Of a stretch of DNA of 64,000 nucleotides, positions 34,916 through 45,791 are shown piece by piece. How positions within the stretch are numbered: the first letter of the stretch is position 1; every line of letters begins with the position of its first letter. The stretch lies in assembly GCA_945643635.1 (NCBI GenBank), contig CALZFC010000019.1, forward strand, positions 1,322,501 through 1,386,500, in the 5' to 3' direction. The translations under genes and the position numbers were made by a program. The notes under the pieces were generated by a model, which did not search any database, was not told where the DNA came from, and saw nothing but the letters and a program-made list of their open reading frames with translations. The stretch comes from Allodiplogaster sudhausi. Lineage: Eukaryota > Nematoda > Chromadorea > Rhabditida > Diplogasteridae.

Positions 34916-37789
34916 CTCTCTCTCTCTCTCTCTCTCTTACTCTCTCTCTCTCTCTCTCTCTCTCTCGCTCTCTCTCTCTCTCAACACTTCATGCTTTAAC
35001 TTTTCAGTTCTTTCTTCGGCTGAGAACTCTGCTCCTCTCTGGACTCGTTTTCATGTTGATGCTTACTTCGACAGGTAACATTTGAAAGTTGTTCGATTGA
35101 TTGACCTAGAGAGAAGAAGCGAGCAAAATGTTAAAGGGTATCTAATTAGCTACCAAGAGAAGCCCATGCTTCGTCACCCATTTGTGCTGTGAGAGTGCCT
35201 TGAGTAATATTATTCCCCCAATTGTAACGTCCGAATTTTTTTTTGACGTTCCCCGTAAAGGGAGATTTCGCAATTTTTGTGCAGGTATTTAATATATGTT
35301 TTCCTTTGAGCTTCGACGACTTCTGGGATGCGTACGAGGCGTGGTGCGACAAGCATTTCCACACATTCCGCACTGCTTCCTCCGAGGCACTCAAAGTCAG
35401 AGAAGGAAATCATCTGGAGTTTGATAAATAGTTAATTATTATCTTTGTTAAAGGAGGCCGACGGTAGCATGCAGGATCGCTTCCGCTTCCGATACATTGT
35501 TCTTCACTGCATTCACTATGGACAACCGCGCACCCGAGGTCTGCGAGGAAAAGAGAAAAATGGAAAGAGCGAGAGAGAGACTGCAAGAGAGGGTTGAGAG
35601 CCAGTGAAAGGCTGCCTCCTCATCAGGTGGAAATTCGCGGGCACGCCAGAGTTATCTGCCTTGTGGCTGTCGCGCCTCCATTCGAATCTCCTTCTGCTAC
35701 ACCAAAAAGGTCATCTTCAGATTCTACTATTTGTGGAAACACCACTTTTGGCTTTTTCTTCACCATATTATACTTGTTATGAAGATAGGCGATGAGACTA
35801 TAAAAGCGACAATATTGCTGGTGTTGCTTGGCATTGCTATAATAATAATAAAAATTATATCTTATCTTCAGAAGCTTCGCATCACGACATTGAAGACTGA
35901 GCACACGAATCACGAAGTGTCAGAGGAAGCCTACGCGAAGTGGAAGAACAAAGCGAATAAAAGAAGATCCCGGGGAGAGAAGATGGAGGAGGAGGACGAG
36001 AAAGACGAGGATTCCGAACAGGAGAATATGGACGAGGAGTGGGAACTCAAGAAGGAGCGTAAGACGAAAGGTGGTGAGGGGAAGGGGAGAGAGTTGAGAG
36101 ATCTGGAGAATTTCCGGCGGGAAATCGGATAGTGTACAGTGTCAGGAATGAATTTTCGGCTTTGAAAAGATTGAGAACTTTGTAGCGTGAAATGTTGAGA
36201 TTCATGCAATTTCTCTTTTAAAAAAAGAGAGAAAACAGATTTTTCTCGCAATAGGAATGGTTTTGGACTATTATTTAATTCAAGACTTGCGGTCGAAGAA
36301 GAGCGAAAACGAAATTTTCAGCGTTGAAGAGAAAGATGGAGCCGAAGAGCACCCCCGTGGCTCCAGCTCAAGCTTCTGAACCGGATCCGCCTGTCAAGAG
36401 AAAGCGGGTGAGAATACTATTCTCCCTCTTACTCTATTTCCACACTATCTCTCTCGCACACTCCCTCTCTAACCCCCGTCCCCGCCTTATTTCCCCGTTA
36501 TTAACTGTCCATTTCCATCTTGCAGTTTAATTTTTTTTGTCACTCTTGCAGATTTTTCTGTTTATTTCCTGATGATCATTTGTTCGCAGGGCCGCCCTCG
36601 CAAGCATCCGCTTCCTACTGAAGATTCCATCAAAGAAGTTGCGGCTGTGAAGAATGAGAAGATTACTCCTCCGAAGGAACCGAAGAAGAGAGGAAGCAAA
36701 ATCTCGGACGACCGCAATTCAAATGTATATTATTACTATTAATTGGCTTGCTAACAGTGTACACCGCTACTGTCATGTTTCTTATACTTCTTCGCTTTAG
36801 AATCTGTCATCCGAGGTTGCTGTGGAAGAGGCGTCCGAGGTTGCCGTGAAGGATTTGTGCAAGAATGAAGAGAAGGAAGAAAAGAAGGTACAGGAGTGCA
36901 AAGTGGACACGGCGGCAGTCATGGCAGCATTCTTGGCTTCCGAGTTCGAGAAGGATCGGTCCAATGGAGAGGACGCTGTCGAACTGACAGCAACTCCAAG
37001 CCGTACAAGCAACGAGGTGAACAAGAGCTTGATCAAGCCGTTCAATCGAGGAAGTTAAGGGCACACAAATGAGTGAACTCAAAATTGTTCACTCCTCCCG
37101 CCATATCATTAGTGTATGCAATGCTCAAACCATTTATCAAGAAGGCCATTATTCAGGCGATGGAGCCACCGCCAATTCTGCAGGCGGAGTCGCCTCAGCT
37201 GTTGAATAACTTTAAACATGAGCCCCTAGTCCAAGGCCATCCCGTTCAGTCCTCCAGCTATTCTATTCAGCGCCCTCCACCACAGCCAACCACAATCCCC
37301 AAGCACTACCAGGTTTGGAAGGGTCATCTATGAGCTTGCTGCCAAGTAGTTTCTGGTGGTCAACTGTAATAATTCTTAACAACTTTGTTCATGATACAGT
37401 TTCTTTTCGCAACAATGAAACTTTAAACGCGAATTAATTGAGGATTGATGAAAAGAAAGCGAAATTTTAAAATAATAACTTGAATAATTTGAGCTGAATC
37501 TGGTGCAATCTCCCGCATTCTCCCTTCCAACTCCTCAGCAGATCATCCCACCGCAGATGATCCTGCCGCAGGTCATCCAGCAGCCAGTTCTCCCCGCTTC
37601 CCGCGACGTCTCATTTAATGCCCTCCTTTATGCATACGTTAGGGGCCTTTTTATTATATCCCCTGGAATTCAGTTCTTTGTAACAAGTTAAAAGTAGACT
37701 TTACATTTGATTGATTCCAGGCTTGTATGGTCCAGCAACAGCAAGATCAGCGAGTGCTCTTCACTGGTGACCAGCCAACTACTCAGTAG
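34669..37789 (+). CDS. FAR1/ZSWIM-like zinc-finger protein with AT-hook and Gln/Pro-rich tail
   Basis: This is a likely nuclear DNA-binding protein. It starts MMAESGEDSGNASSGSISPS at 34669. Phase-compatible exons then give PLWTRFHVDAYFDSFDDFWD, then CDKHFHTFRTASSEALK, DRFRFRYIVLHCIHYGQPRT, SRARQSYLPCGCRASIRISF and TLKTEHTNHEVSEEAYAKW. This is the Cys/His pattern and order of the FAR1-type DNA-binding domain found in MULE transposases and ZSWIM3-like proteins. A charged region follows. A later exon encodes the AT-hook KRKRGRPRKHP across the 36408/36590 junction. The tail is Pro/Gln-rich (QRPPPQPTTIPKHYQ, then QIIPPQMILPQVIQQPVLPA), ending QRVLFTGDQPTTQ at 37789. Two reservations apply: the charged exon can read to a stop at 36132, so the FAR1 and AT-hook parts could be two neighbouring genes. 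One acceptor (tttgag at about 35310) is weak but restores phase. Confidence 0.62.
34866..34981. repeat. (CT)n microsatellite in intron 1 of the FAR1/AT-hook gene
   Basis: About 115 bp of nearly pure CT has four short interruptions. It lies directly upstream of an exon and could extend its polypyrimidine tract. Confidence 0.9.
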
Positions 37790-37925
37790 GTGCTACTGAA
37801 TCCATGGAATGAACCATTCGTCAATGTCCGGTCTTTTCTTTTATTTCATTTAGCTGACCCATCTATTTTCTTCTAATTTCATGCATAATATGCAGTGATG
37901 TCGAAGTTACATGTAGACCACTGAT

Positions 37926-37993
37926 TTGCATGATTTATAGCACGCTTATTTACATTGTTTATAGTACGTTATTCGCATTGTTTATAGTACGCC
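37926..37993. repeat. Three-copy 23-24 bp tandem repeat
   Basis: Units share the core tttatag[c/t]acg at 37934, 37958 and 37981. They lie 3' of the AT-hook gene in AT-rich sequence. Confidence 0.75.
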
Positions 37994-38414
37994 TAGTTGT
38001 ACATCTTATCTCTTTTAGCCTTCAGTTTGGCACAAAGTATCAAGTACTTGTCTTCTCACAATGATCATAGCTGTTTATTCCATTTTATGGCATTCTCCAG
38101 TTTGAACAATTAGAATTTTGAGAATAATTTGAGGTTCAATGAGGATGTTGAACATATCACTTTTTTATTGATTTAGGTTGTTCAAGATTTGCTTGGTTGT
38201 CGGTTATTATTTTATCAAGAATTCCCAGCTACGCTAGGCTGATTGTTAAGAAAAAAGTGGTTGATTTAATGTAATAATTGCTATTTTCTTTTGCGGAATA
38301 AACTGATTCAAAGTATCGAAGAGAGCACAAAACAACTGACAGGCTCTAATGTTGGGTTAGGTATGCTTGAAAGGTGAGATAAATTCTTAGTTAGAATTAA
38401 ATGCTCTGGCGTGC

Positions 38415-38708
38415 ATGACCGGGAGTCAACATGTAATGCTGAATTTTGAACAATCCCTCGTGACTGATGATCACCTTATCTTCCTAATAGTAAGACGTTT
38501 TACATGCCAAAACTTCTCATTCTTATTGAGCGACTCCAGAGAGGCCATCTACTTCCTGCTCCACAGGGGAGAGAGTGCTAATAGAGAGCTAAAGCTGCTC
38601 ATTTTCCCTCAGATCACCAGTGCCACCGTAGGGTCCGTTCCTATCAAAGTAAGAGAGCAGCATGTGCTGCTGAAGAAGTGTGCTGGGGTTGAAGAAATGA
38701 TATTCTAA
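38415..38708 (+). CDS. Unrecognised 97-codon open frame (tentative)
   Basis: It starts ATG, encodes SDSREAIYFLLHRGESANRE and ITSATVGSVPIKVREQHVLL, and stops at 38708. The sequence is not low-complexity, but I recognise no domain and see no clear promoter. It may be the exon of a larger gene, since AAAG|gtaaga at about 38650 looks like a donor. Confidence 0.25.
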   Translation: MTGSQHVMLNFEQSLVTDDHLIFLIVRRFTCQNFSFLLSDSREAIYFLLHRGESANRELKLLIFPQITSATVGSVPIKVREQHVLLKKCAGVEEMIF

Positions 38709-38789
38709 AGATAAACTCCCACTCTTTCCATTCCTCTCCCCTCATTTCTCTCTTCTCCTTCCATACCCTCTTCTCTGTCTCTACTTCCT

Positions 38790-38850
38790 TATCTCCCTCT
38801 CCTCTCCCTCTCTCTCCTCTCCCTCTCTCTCCTCTCCCTCTCTCTCTCTC

Positions 38851-38906
<56 letters not shown>
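38790..38906. repeat. CT-rich minisatellite and (CT)n array
   Basis: Repeated ctctctcctctccct units grade into a pure (CT)n run. Related GA-rich arrays occur at 39316-39425. Confidence 0.85.
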
Positions 38907-38910
<4 letters not shown>

Positions 38911-39598
38911 GTCTCTTTACGTTTTCCAGTGTGCAGTGCAGAATGAGAAAGTGTAGAGGGCAAGGGGAAGCAATTTTGGATTTGCTCAGTAGTGACAAAG
39001 CATTCCTGCTAGGCAAGGGTATTTGCTTTTCTTGTCTCAATGACCCCCGTGAACTTTTCCATCAAAAGAGCAATTCGAGAAGATGAAAGAGGAAGGAGAA
39101 GACGGAAGGCGAAACGAGTGAAGAAGAGCGGAGGGAGAAGGAAGAAAAGAAGAGCCGTGAAATGTTCAAGCGTTGCATGCACTATTTTAAAGATTACCGT
39201 CTACTTGCATCAGTTCTGAAGTTTATAAGTGGTAAAGAGGAAGAAAGAGGAGAGAGAGATAAAGAAATATAAGCATCGGCAAGTAATGGGATATATAGGC
39301 ACACATGGAGCAGGAGAGGCAGAGAGCGAGAGAGAGAGAAGCAGAGAGAGAGACAGAGGCAGAGAGAGACAGAGAGAGAGGCAGAGAGAGACAGAGAGAG
39401 TGAGAGTGAGAGTGAGTGAGAGAGAGCACTGTCTAAGCTGAGCAGTGTTTCCATATATGTCTTCTTCTAAATTCGGTAACTGACAGGTGGTGACCGAAAA
39501 GATCAGCACCATCTTCGGCCGTTCTCAACTTCCTGCTCTCACGCAAGAAAGGTCACACCAAACGATCAGCGAATTTACCATGAATAGCTTTGCGGAGA

Positions 39599-39606
39599 TA
39601 TAAAAG
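39599..39606 (+). promoter_or_regulatory. TATA box of the Pro-rich peptide gene
   Basis: TATAAAAG followed by GAGC lies 55 bp upstream of the start codon at 39654, leaving a 5' leader of about 25 bases. It reads toward the peptide gene. Confidence 0.7.
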
Positions 39607-39653
39607 GAGCCGGAGAGAAGGAGCTCAAGCATCTCTTCGCTTTCTCCAGAGTC

Positions 39654-39857
39654 ATGATCAAGCAGCTTATCAACATCGTTCTCCTTGTCTTCGTCGTTCT
39701 CATCGCTTCAACTCAGGCGGTGGTTAGAACAGATTTTGCTATATTCTTTCGTTTATTTACTGCTCACTTACTACAGTATCAACAATTTCCCTTTTCTCTC
39801 TCTACTTCTCTATCTTCCATTTCTCCTCTCTCTCTCTATAGCTCTCTATCTTCCATT

Positions 39858-39896
<39 letters not shown>

Positions 39897-40261
39897 TCTC
39901 TATCTTTCATTTCTTCTCTCTCTCCATCTCTCTCTCAATAGCTCTCTATCTTTCATTTCCCTGTCTGTCCCTGGCTCTATCCCTCATCCATTTGTTTACT
40001 CTATGTATCTCTGCCATGGCTCTCTCTCTCTCTCTCCCTCCCTCTCTCTCTGTCTCAGTCTATTTCTTCGATATCTCTTATTCTCTCTAGATTTAATAAA
40101 CAGGTCCTTTTTCTCTGCAGTTCGTAACAGTGCCGCTGAGTGCTGTAAAAGGCTTTCCATCCGGTGGTGCTGGCTTCCGTCCCCAAGTGCAGCCATTCCG
40201 GCCTGTTCGCCCTCCCTTCCGCCCCGTTCCATATGTTCCTCCCCGATCGCGATTTGGATAA
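39654..40261 (+). CDS. Short secreted Pro/Arg/Phe-rich peptide precursor ending in RFG
   Basis: Exon 1 (39654-39722) encodes a strong signal peptide, MIKQLINIVLLVFVVLIAST followed by QAV. After a CT-rich intron of about 398 bp, exon 2 (40121-40261) encodes FVTVPLSAVKGFPSGG, then a repeated F-R-P pattern (FRPQVQPFRPVRPPFRPVPY), and ends VPPRSRFG before TAA. The mature peptide would be about 45 residues, basic and Pro-rich, without Cys. Two readings are possible. One is a Pro-rich antimicrobial-type peptide like nematode caenacin/NLP precursors. The other is a peptide hormone, because a C-terminal Gly is the amidation signal and would leave an Arg-Phe-amide. No dibasic cleavage site flanks the end. 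A TATA box supports a real, independently transcribed gene. Confidence 0.62.
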
Positions 40262-40898
40262 GTCAAGGTTATTACGTCTTTTTTCTTAAATAACTATAAG
40301 CACTTTTAAGGAAGATTTTGTTATTCCTTGATTCTCCTTTATTCATTGCTTAGTCTCTTTTCTGAAGTAGCGAAATTGCCCAAAAAAATACCTTCTTTAG
40401 GATACAGGCGACAAAAGATCTTGTCGTAGAGTGGAAATGACGGGTACAACGAATCCAAAAGTTGCCGACTTCTTCACTTTCTAACGCTTTGCCGACTTAT
40501 AAAATTGAATAAAAATATTACTTTCGTTGGACATACCAATGTATGCGTGGAATAAATTCTGTCGGAAAGGAAAATGTATGCATTCTCATGTCTATGATCA
40601 TTTGCAGAGTGTATGCTCATGACGAGAAACTAAAAATTGCTTCTGATACTAAAAGGAAATTCGGAATAAAATTAAATATTAAAATTTATGAATCAATGAG
40701 AATTTTAAATATGATCCAAGAAAATATGAATTTCTCAGAATGCCCCGTAATCATATGTCTACAGGTTCATAATTAGAATGTGAAAAGTTCAAACACAGTT
40801 GTCAAAGTTCATAATTTGAATGTGAAAAGGGCATCCTGGTGAGTTTAAAAGAGCAGTGATCGGAGTGGAGATCACTTCGTCCCTCCGCTCTCTCGAGA

Positions 40899-43588
40899 AT
40901 GGGTGCTATCATCGCCGACCCGCCCACGGCCATTGTTCCCGCCGCAAAATCTGCCCACCAGCTCCACAACGGAGGCGCCGCGCGTCTGGCATACAAAGTA
41001 TGATTTCGTTTCATTTCCCCCTTGTCGACCATTCCATTCATTCCTCATCTAGTTTGCTTCACTGACACAGCCTCACCTGTCCAAATAGCCAATCCAATTT
41101 TCCTGAATCCATAAGGATTTTCTACCATTAATATGGCTATATCATTACAATTAAAATTTATTACTTTTAATTGCAGGTGAAGTCCTCGAACAACTCAGAA
41201 TACCGCCTGAATCCCGTGTTCGGCTTCATTGAGCCTGGCGCCGTGGCCCCGCTGTCCATCACTCGCCTGGCCGGGCCGCCAAGGAGGACAAGCTCGTCAT
41301 CCAGTACGCGGAGGCTGACGCTGACGCCAAAGACGCCTCCGAGGCTTTCAAGGTCAGTACGAAATTGAGATTGCTTCTTCTGCCGCCGTAGTAAAGTGTC
41401 GCTTTTTGAGGGGTAATCCTGAGGTTGTTACCCATGAGGGTAAAACCATTACCACTCAGTTTCGCCGGGCATTATCCTGAGGGTAATGTCAGCTGAAAGA
41501 TGCTATCTTTTCCTTTCGTATATTCTTTGCTGCTGTCATCCATCCCTCAGTCATCCCTGCTCCATTCCTGCTTCATCTTCATTCTTCTGTCGCTCCTATT
41601 TGGGACCATTCCGATGCGGACTACAACTACACCTTGCTGCAGCACACTTTATATCCATCATTTTCTTATTGGAAATTCACCTACAGCAAAAACAGCTATT
41701 TGTAACAATAATGTTATCAAAAAGTGAATGAGAAGCTAATTGATGGGTCTAACCAAGAGTGTACATGGAAATCAGCCTTACAAAAGAGAAAAGAAGAAAA
41801 GAGGAAGAAAAACAAAAACACAAGAGGAAAAATCTGCGTATAATACAGACTAAAATGAGCTATTTGTTTTCATTAAGTTGAACATTATCCACGCCATCAC
41901 TAACTACCAAGTTACAAGGAATATCCTATAATAAAGTCGCTTTCTAGCACAAGAACTAGTAACTGTGGCAAGGAACAACAGACTCTGAGCTGCTGGCTCT
42001 TTCACTTTCAATGTGTTCCTGAATCCGCAAGCTTAACTTATACCAAAAGAAAAAATGGAGGGAGAGCAAACACACAGACCACATCCATTCCACAACACAA
42101 CAGGAATTTCCAGCATAAATACGGAATCATGGTAGAATCAAGATTCGAGTATGCATTCCAGATGGCCGAGACGGTACCGAAGGGAATACAGTGGGGAATG
42201 GCGAAACAGATGTCGAATCCCTTGGCGCTGCAATGAGAGTCGCGGCAGGATCAAGCGTCATACCAACTGAAGAAGAATTTTGAATTACATATGAAAATCC
42301 ACCGTATTCAAAGTAGAAAGGAACATTCCCAACTTACAGTATTACAGTAACCAGTAAAATGGCCCCTAAAAACGTAAAATGCGTCGAAAAATGAATAATT
42401 CAAATAAAAAGAACATTGCCGAGTTGATGGGTCTATTGATGATAGCTAACTAACGTGTGGTCACGTTCAAATAACGAATAAATTAATGATTTTAAAAAAA
42501 GAAGAAGAAAGAACCACGAACCGTCCCGAGTCCCTAGTGCACGAGCAATGTGGAGCTGGAGAGCTGGAGAGTGGAGCTGGAGAGCGGAACTGGAGAGGCG
42601 ACGGGAGCATCTCGGCCGGTGGAGCAGTCTTGCGCGGCTGCCGCTGAGTCCACTTCCATCTTAAGAGATAGAAAGAGAGAGAGAGAGAAAGAGAGATGCA
42701 ACTATTAGGATTGATTACACATTCATCTAAAGATCTTCACCCGAGTTGGAAAACAAAACGACAAAAAAGAAAAAGGCCTAGATTGGTGTTAGATTGGCCT
42801 AAATTGCTGTCAGTTGTGGCGCTATTCTAAGAAAAAGACACATGACCAATCACAAACAAACTGCAAACAATCCCCCAATATGTTTAAGGTTTTCATTTAC
42901 GAAATAAGCATAAGCAGAATAAGAACCTGGGCCTTCTCCTCTTCGTTCAGCTCGGGCAGATTGGCTGGCGCAGTTTCTGCTGCAGCCGCGGCGGCCTCCT
43001 TCGTCTTGTCGTCACTCACGTGATGGCATATATAAAAACAATAAAGCATAGACTTAACTGTAAACGGCAATTAAAATAACATACTCATAATGAAATTACA
43101 TTACTATTACAATCCAAATGCTAATTTAGAGTGAATCTTTCATGGTTCATGATAGTACGCCGTTACTTTTACCACAAATACTATATTCGTAATTTGGAGC
43201 TGGACGATGAAAGGTAAAACGGTTATGCCAATGCGCATCGGCATAACCATTTTACACATGAGGTTGATCTCGTCTCCAAGAATTGCATGCTCTCTCGGCC
43301 TGTCCTCGTTACCCAAACATTACCCCACAGCCTTTTCCATGCCATTACCCATGAGGGTAAACAATGGTGGCATGCTAGACAGTACGAGAGAGCACGCTCA
43401 TGCTAGAGATTCAGACAGATTATCCTCATGGGTAACATCCTGAGGATTACCCCTCAAAAAGCGACACTTTACTACGGCGGCTGACTATCATCGCTTGTAT
43501 TAGTTTCGAAAATGCAGCTAAAATACATATTTTGTGGCAGGCTGCAACCGTGTCCGGCGAGGTGACGGTGCCAATGAACGCCCAGTAG
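40899..43588 (+). CDS. Major sperm protein (MSP) domain protein, SSP-like, with frame break
   Basis: Small nematode sperm proteins of this type have a single MSP immunoglobulin-like domain. Exon 1 (40899-40997) encodes MGAIIADPPTAIVPAAKSAH, then NGGAARLAYK. Exon 2 (41177-41352) encodes VKSSNNSEYRLNPVFGFIEP, then GAVAPLSITRLAG, then in a different frame KEDKLVIQYAEADADAKDAS and EAFK. Exon 3 (43541-43588) encodes AATVSGEVTVPMNAQ and a stop. The total of about 107 residues matches the family. A one-base frame discrepancy lies between about 41265 and 41281. Intron 2 is 2188 bp because it contains a transposon, whereas intron 1 is 179 bp. If the frame break is real, this is a pseudogene; a sequencing error is the alternative. 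Confidence 0.82.
41382..43481. mobile_element. 2.1-kb DNA transposon with about 58-bp terminal inverted repeats inside the MSP intron
   Basis: The left end gccgccgtagtaaagtgtcg... (41382-41439) and the right end (43424-43481) are inverted copies. They differ by about two bases and continue through ctttttgaggggtaatcct and ttacccatgagg. No clear target duplication is seen. No transposase is recognisable, so it is non-autonomous. Subterminal GGGTAA/TTACCC motifs recur near both ends. A palindrome ggttatgcc...ggcataacc lies at about 43221-43248. Confidence 0.87.
42530..43021 (-). other. Exon-like cargo inside the MSP-intron transposon
   Basis: On the minus strand, 43021-42928 reads SDDKTKEAAAAAAETAPANL then PELNEEEKAQ. 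42661-42537 reads MEVDSAAAAQDCSTGRDAPV, ending TLLVH and a stop, with splice-like borders (ttaag|ATG). The codon bias looks like a host coding sequence rather than a transposase. It may be a captured host gene fragment. The identity is unknown. Confidence 0.4.
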
Positions 43589-43891
43589 GCAGCTCCTCTT
43601 CCATCTCCTCTTCTTTTCCCCACCCTCTCATATATTCCTATAAACGTGCCTACTACTACATATGTATGTCTTGTAATTTTACATCTAAATGTGAGTGAAC
43701 ATGAATTTGGAAAGTCGTACCGAAAAAGCAACAAAAGTAGTCAAGAAGAAACGTTCATATGAACAATATTATATAGCTAGATGAGAGTGACTTCCATGTA
43801 TGCTAACAACTGTATGTATGTGCTTACTAAATTAAAGAGGACTGGAAAAAACGAATGGCAGCTCATGGATTAGCGAAAATGGCAAGATTTG

Positions 43892-43946
43892 TGAGAAATA
43901 TTGTGCTTTTATGTTTTTTTTTATCATAAAAGCACAGTATTTCTCA
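43892..43946. repeat. 21-bp hairpin repeat
   Basis: tgagaaatattgtgctttta and its inverted copy (one mismatch) are separated by a 13-base T-rich loop, downstream of the MSP gene. Confidence 0.8.
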
Positions 43947-44027
43947 TCAAAGAAAAAATTACTTTGCTTCTAGTGTCACACTGCATTTTCTAAAGCTGTT
44001 CAGAATAGAAGATTTTCCATATGTTCC

Positions 44028-44545
44028 TGCAAGCAAATTCATATGAATTTATAAAATTTAATTTTGTTCTACAAGCAAATTCATATCCAGATAAAAAATT
44101 GCATTTTGTTCTAGTACATGCAAATTCATATCCAGATATAAAATTGCAATTTGCTCTCAAAGCAAATGAAGACATGTAACTGCTTTTACTCTAAAAGATA
44201 TAGCATATGCATTTGCAGATATAAAATTGCTTTTTGCTCAAATTAATTTGCATAAATAAAATTGCATTTTTCACTACAAACTAATTTATTAGCATATATA
44301 AAGATATTGAGGGTTCAGCTTTCCCTACCCCCTCCCCCCTTCCTTTCATTCCCTAGTCTGCACGTGTATAATACATATGCGGTATTACAAGTCTCAATAT
44401 TGTCACATACATATCTTTGATGTGAGAATAAATAAAATTGCATTTTGCTCTACAAGCAAAGCCTTGTTTATTCTCTAAAAGCATATTCGTATGCAGATAT
44501 AAAATTGCATTTTGCCCTCACAGAAAGTTGATATGCATGACTGTA
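44028..44545. repeat. Degenerate tandem repeat array (about 45-55 bp units)
   Basis: At least six diverged units share caaattcatatccagat followed by aaaattgcattttg and ctctacaagc. They are interrupted at about 44310-44420 by unrelated sequence. No gene is present. Confidence 0.75.
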
Positions 44546-44549
44546 CATA

Positions 44550-45312
44550 CTAAATTGGCCTATTTATCAAAGAGATGAGGCTGGAAGGGTGGGAGATGAA
44601 GTTGTCGTAGCTCGGTTGATCCGCGGTCAACTCAATGGATGAGTGCGTAGTCGACGCCGTCGTCGAGATCCGGCCGAGAGCAGCGGCCAGTCTCCGTGAG
44701 GGGAGGAAGGGCACGTGGCACGAGTTGCAACGAGCCTTCCTGGACATAAGAGGATCACTCTCTTCTTCTCTCGAGATAGAGACCGGGAGCACGCGAAAGA
44801 CGAGAGTGGAAGTGGGCGGGAAGGCAGTGGCAGTCGCCTTCGAGCAGTCGGCAGACAGCGGAGGCAGGCGGCGGGCGAAGCGGTTCAGCACCGACATCCC
44901 CACCGAGTCCAGCACAAGGATCGCTTCAGGGACAGAGAGATAGAGAGGGTAAGAGAGAGTAGAGAGGAGACAGAGAGAGAGATAGAGAGAGAAAGAGTGT
45001 AAGCCCGCACCGATGGACTTCCTCTGAGGCGCGGTCGCGATGTCGTGCATGATCTTCTGAATGCGCTCCGCAGTCACGGAGAGATCCTCCCCGGCCTCAG
45101 GCTCGGGCCAGGAAGTTCTGAGAATGGCCAGATCAATGAGATATCAAGAGAAGTCATCAAGAATATGCACCCGCTGTCCTCTTCGAATGGCATTCCGTGC
45201 TCACGTAGATTGGCAGGAGTCAGCCAGTGCTTCTGGCCGCGAGAATCCGTGGCGAGAGAGCGCACCTGGCGGAGAGACGAGCAGCGGTGGCTGAGAAAGA
45301 GAGGAAAAGGGC

Positions 45313-45384
<72 letters not shown>

Positions 45385-45733
45385 GAGGGATGGAGACAGC
45401 GAAACAACCCTCACCGAGTGTACGATGCGAGAATGGACGCAGTCTCAGTGCAAGCAAGAGACGGGGCACTGTAGATGGTCATGGGATAGGCGCCTGAAGA
45501 GAACGAGAGAGAGAGAGAGAGAAAGAGAGAGAAAGGGAGACAGAGAGAAAGGGAGAGAGAGAGAAAAAGGGAGAGAAAGGGAGAGAGAGAGAGAGAAAGG
45601 GAGAGAGAGGGAGAGAGAAGGCACGAGCGAGCTAGGGAGAGGTAATGATCGCGAGAGGGGAAGAGAGTGAGAGATGTACGTACACAGAGAGCGAGAAGTA
45701 GACAGAGGGGGGGGGGGAGCGTGCGAGAGAGAC

Positions 45734-45791
<58 letters not shown>

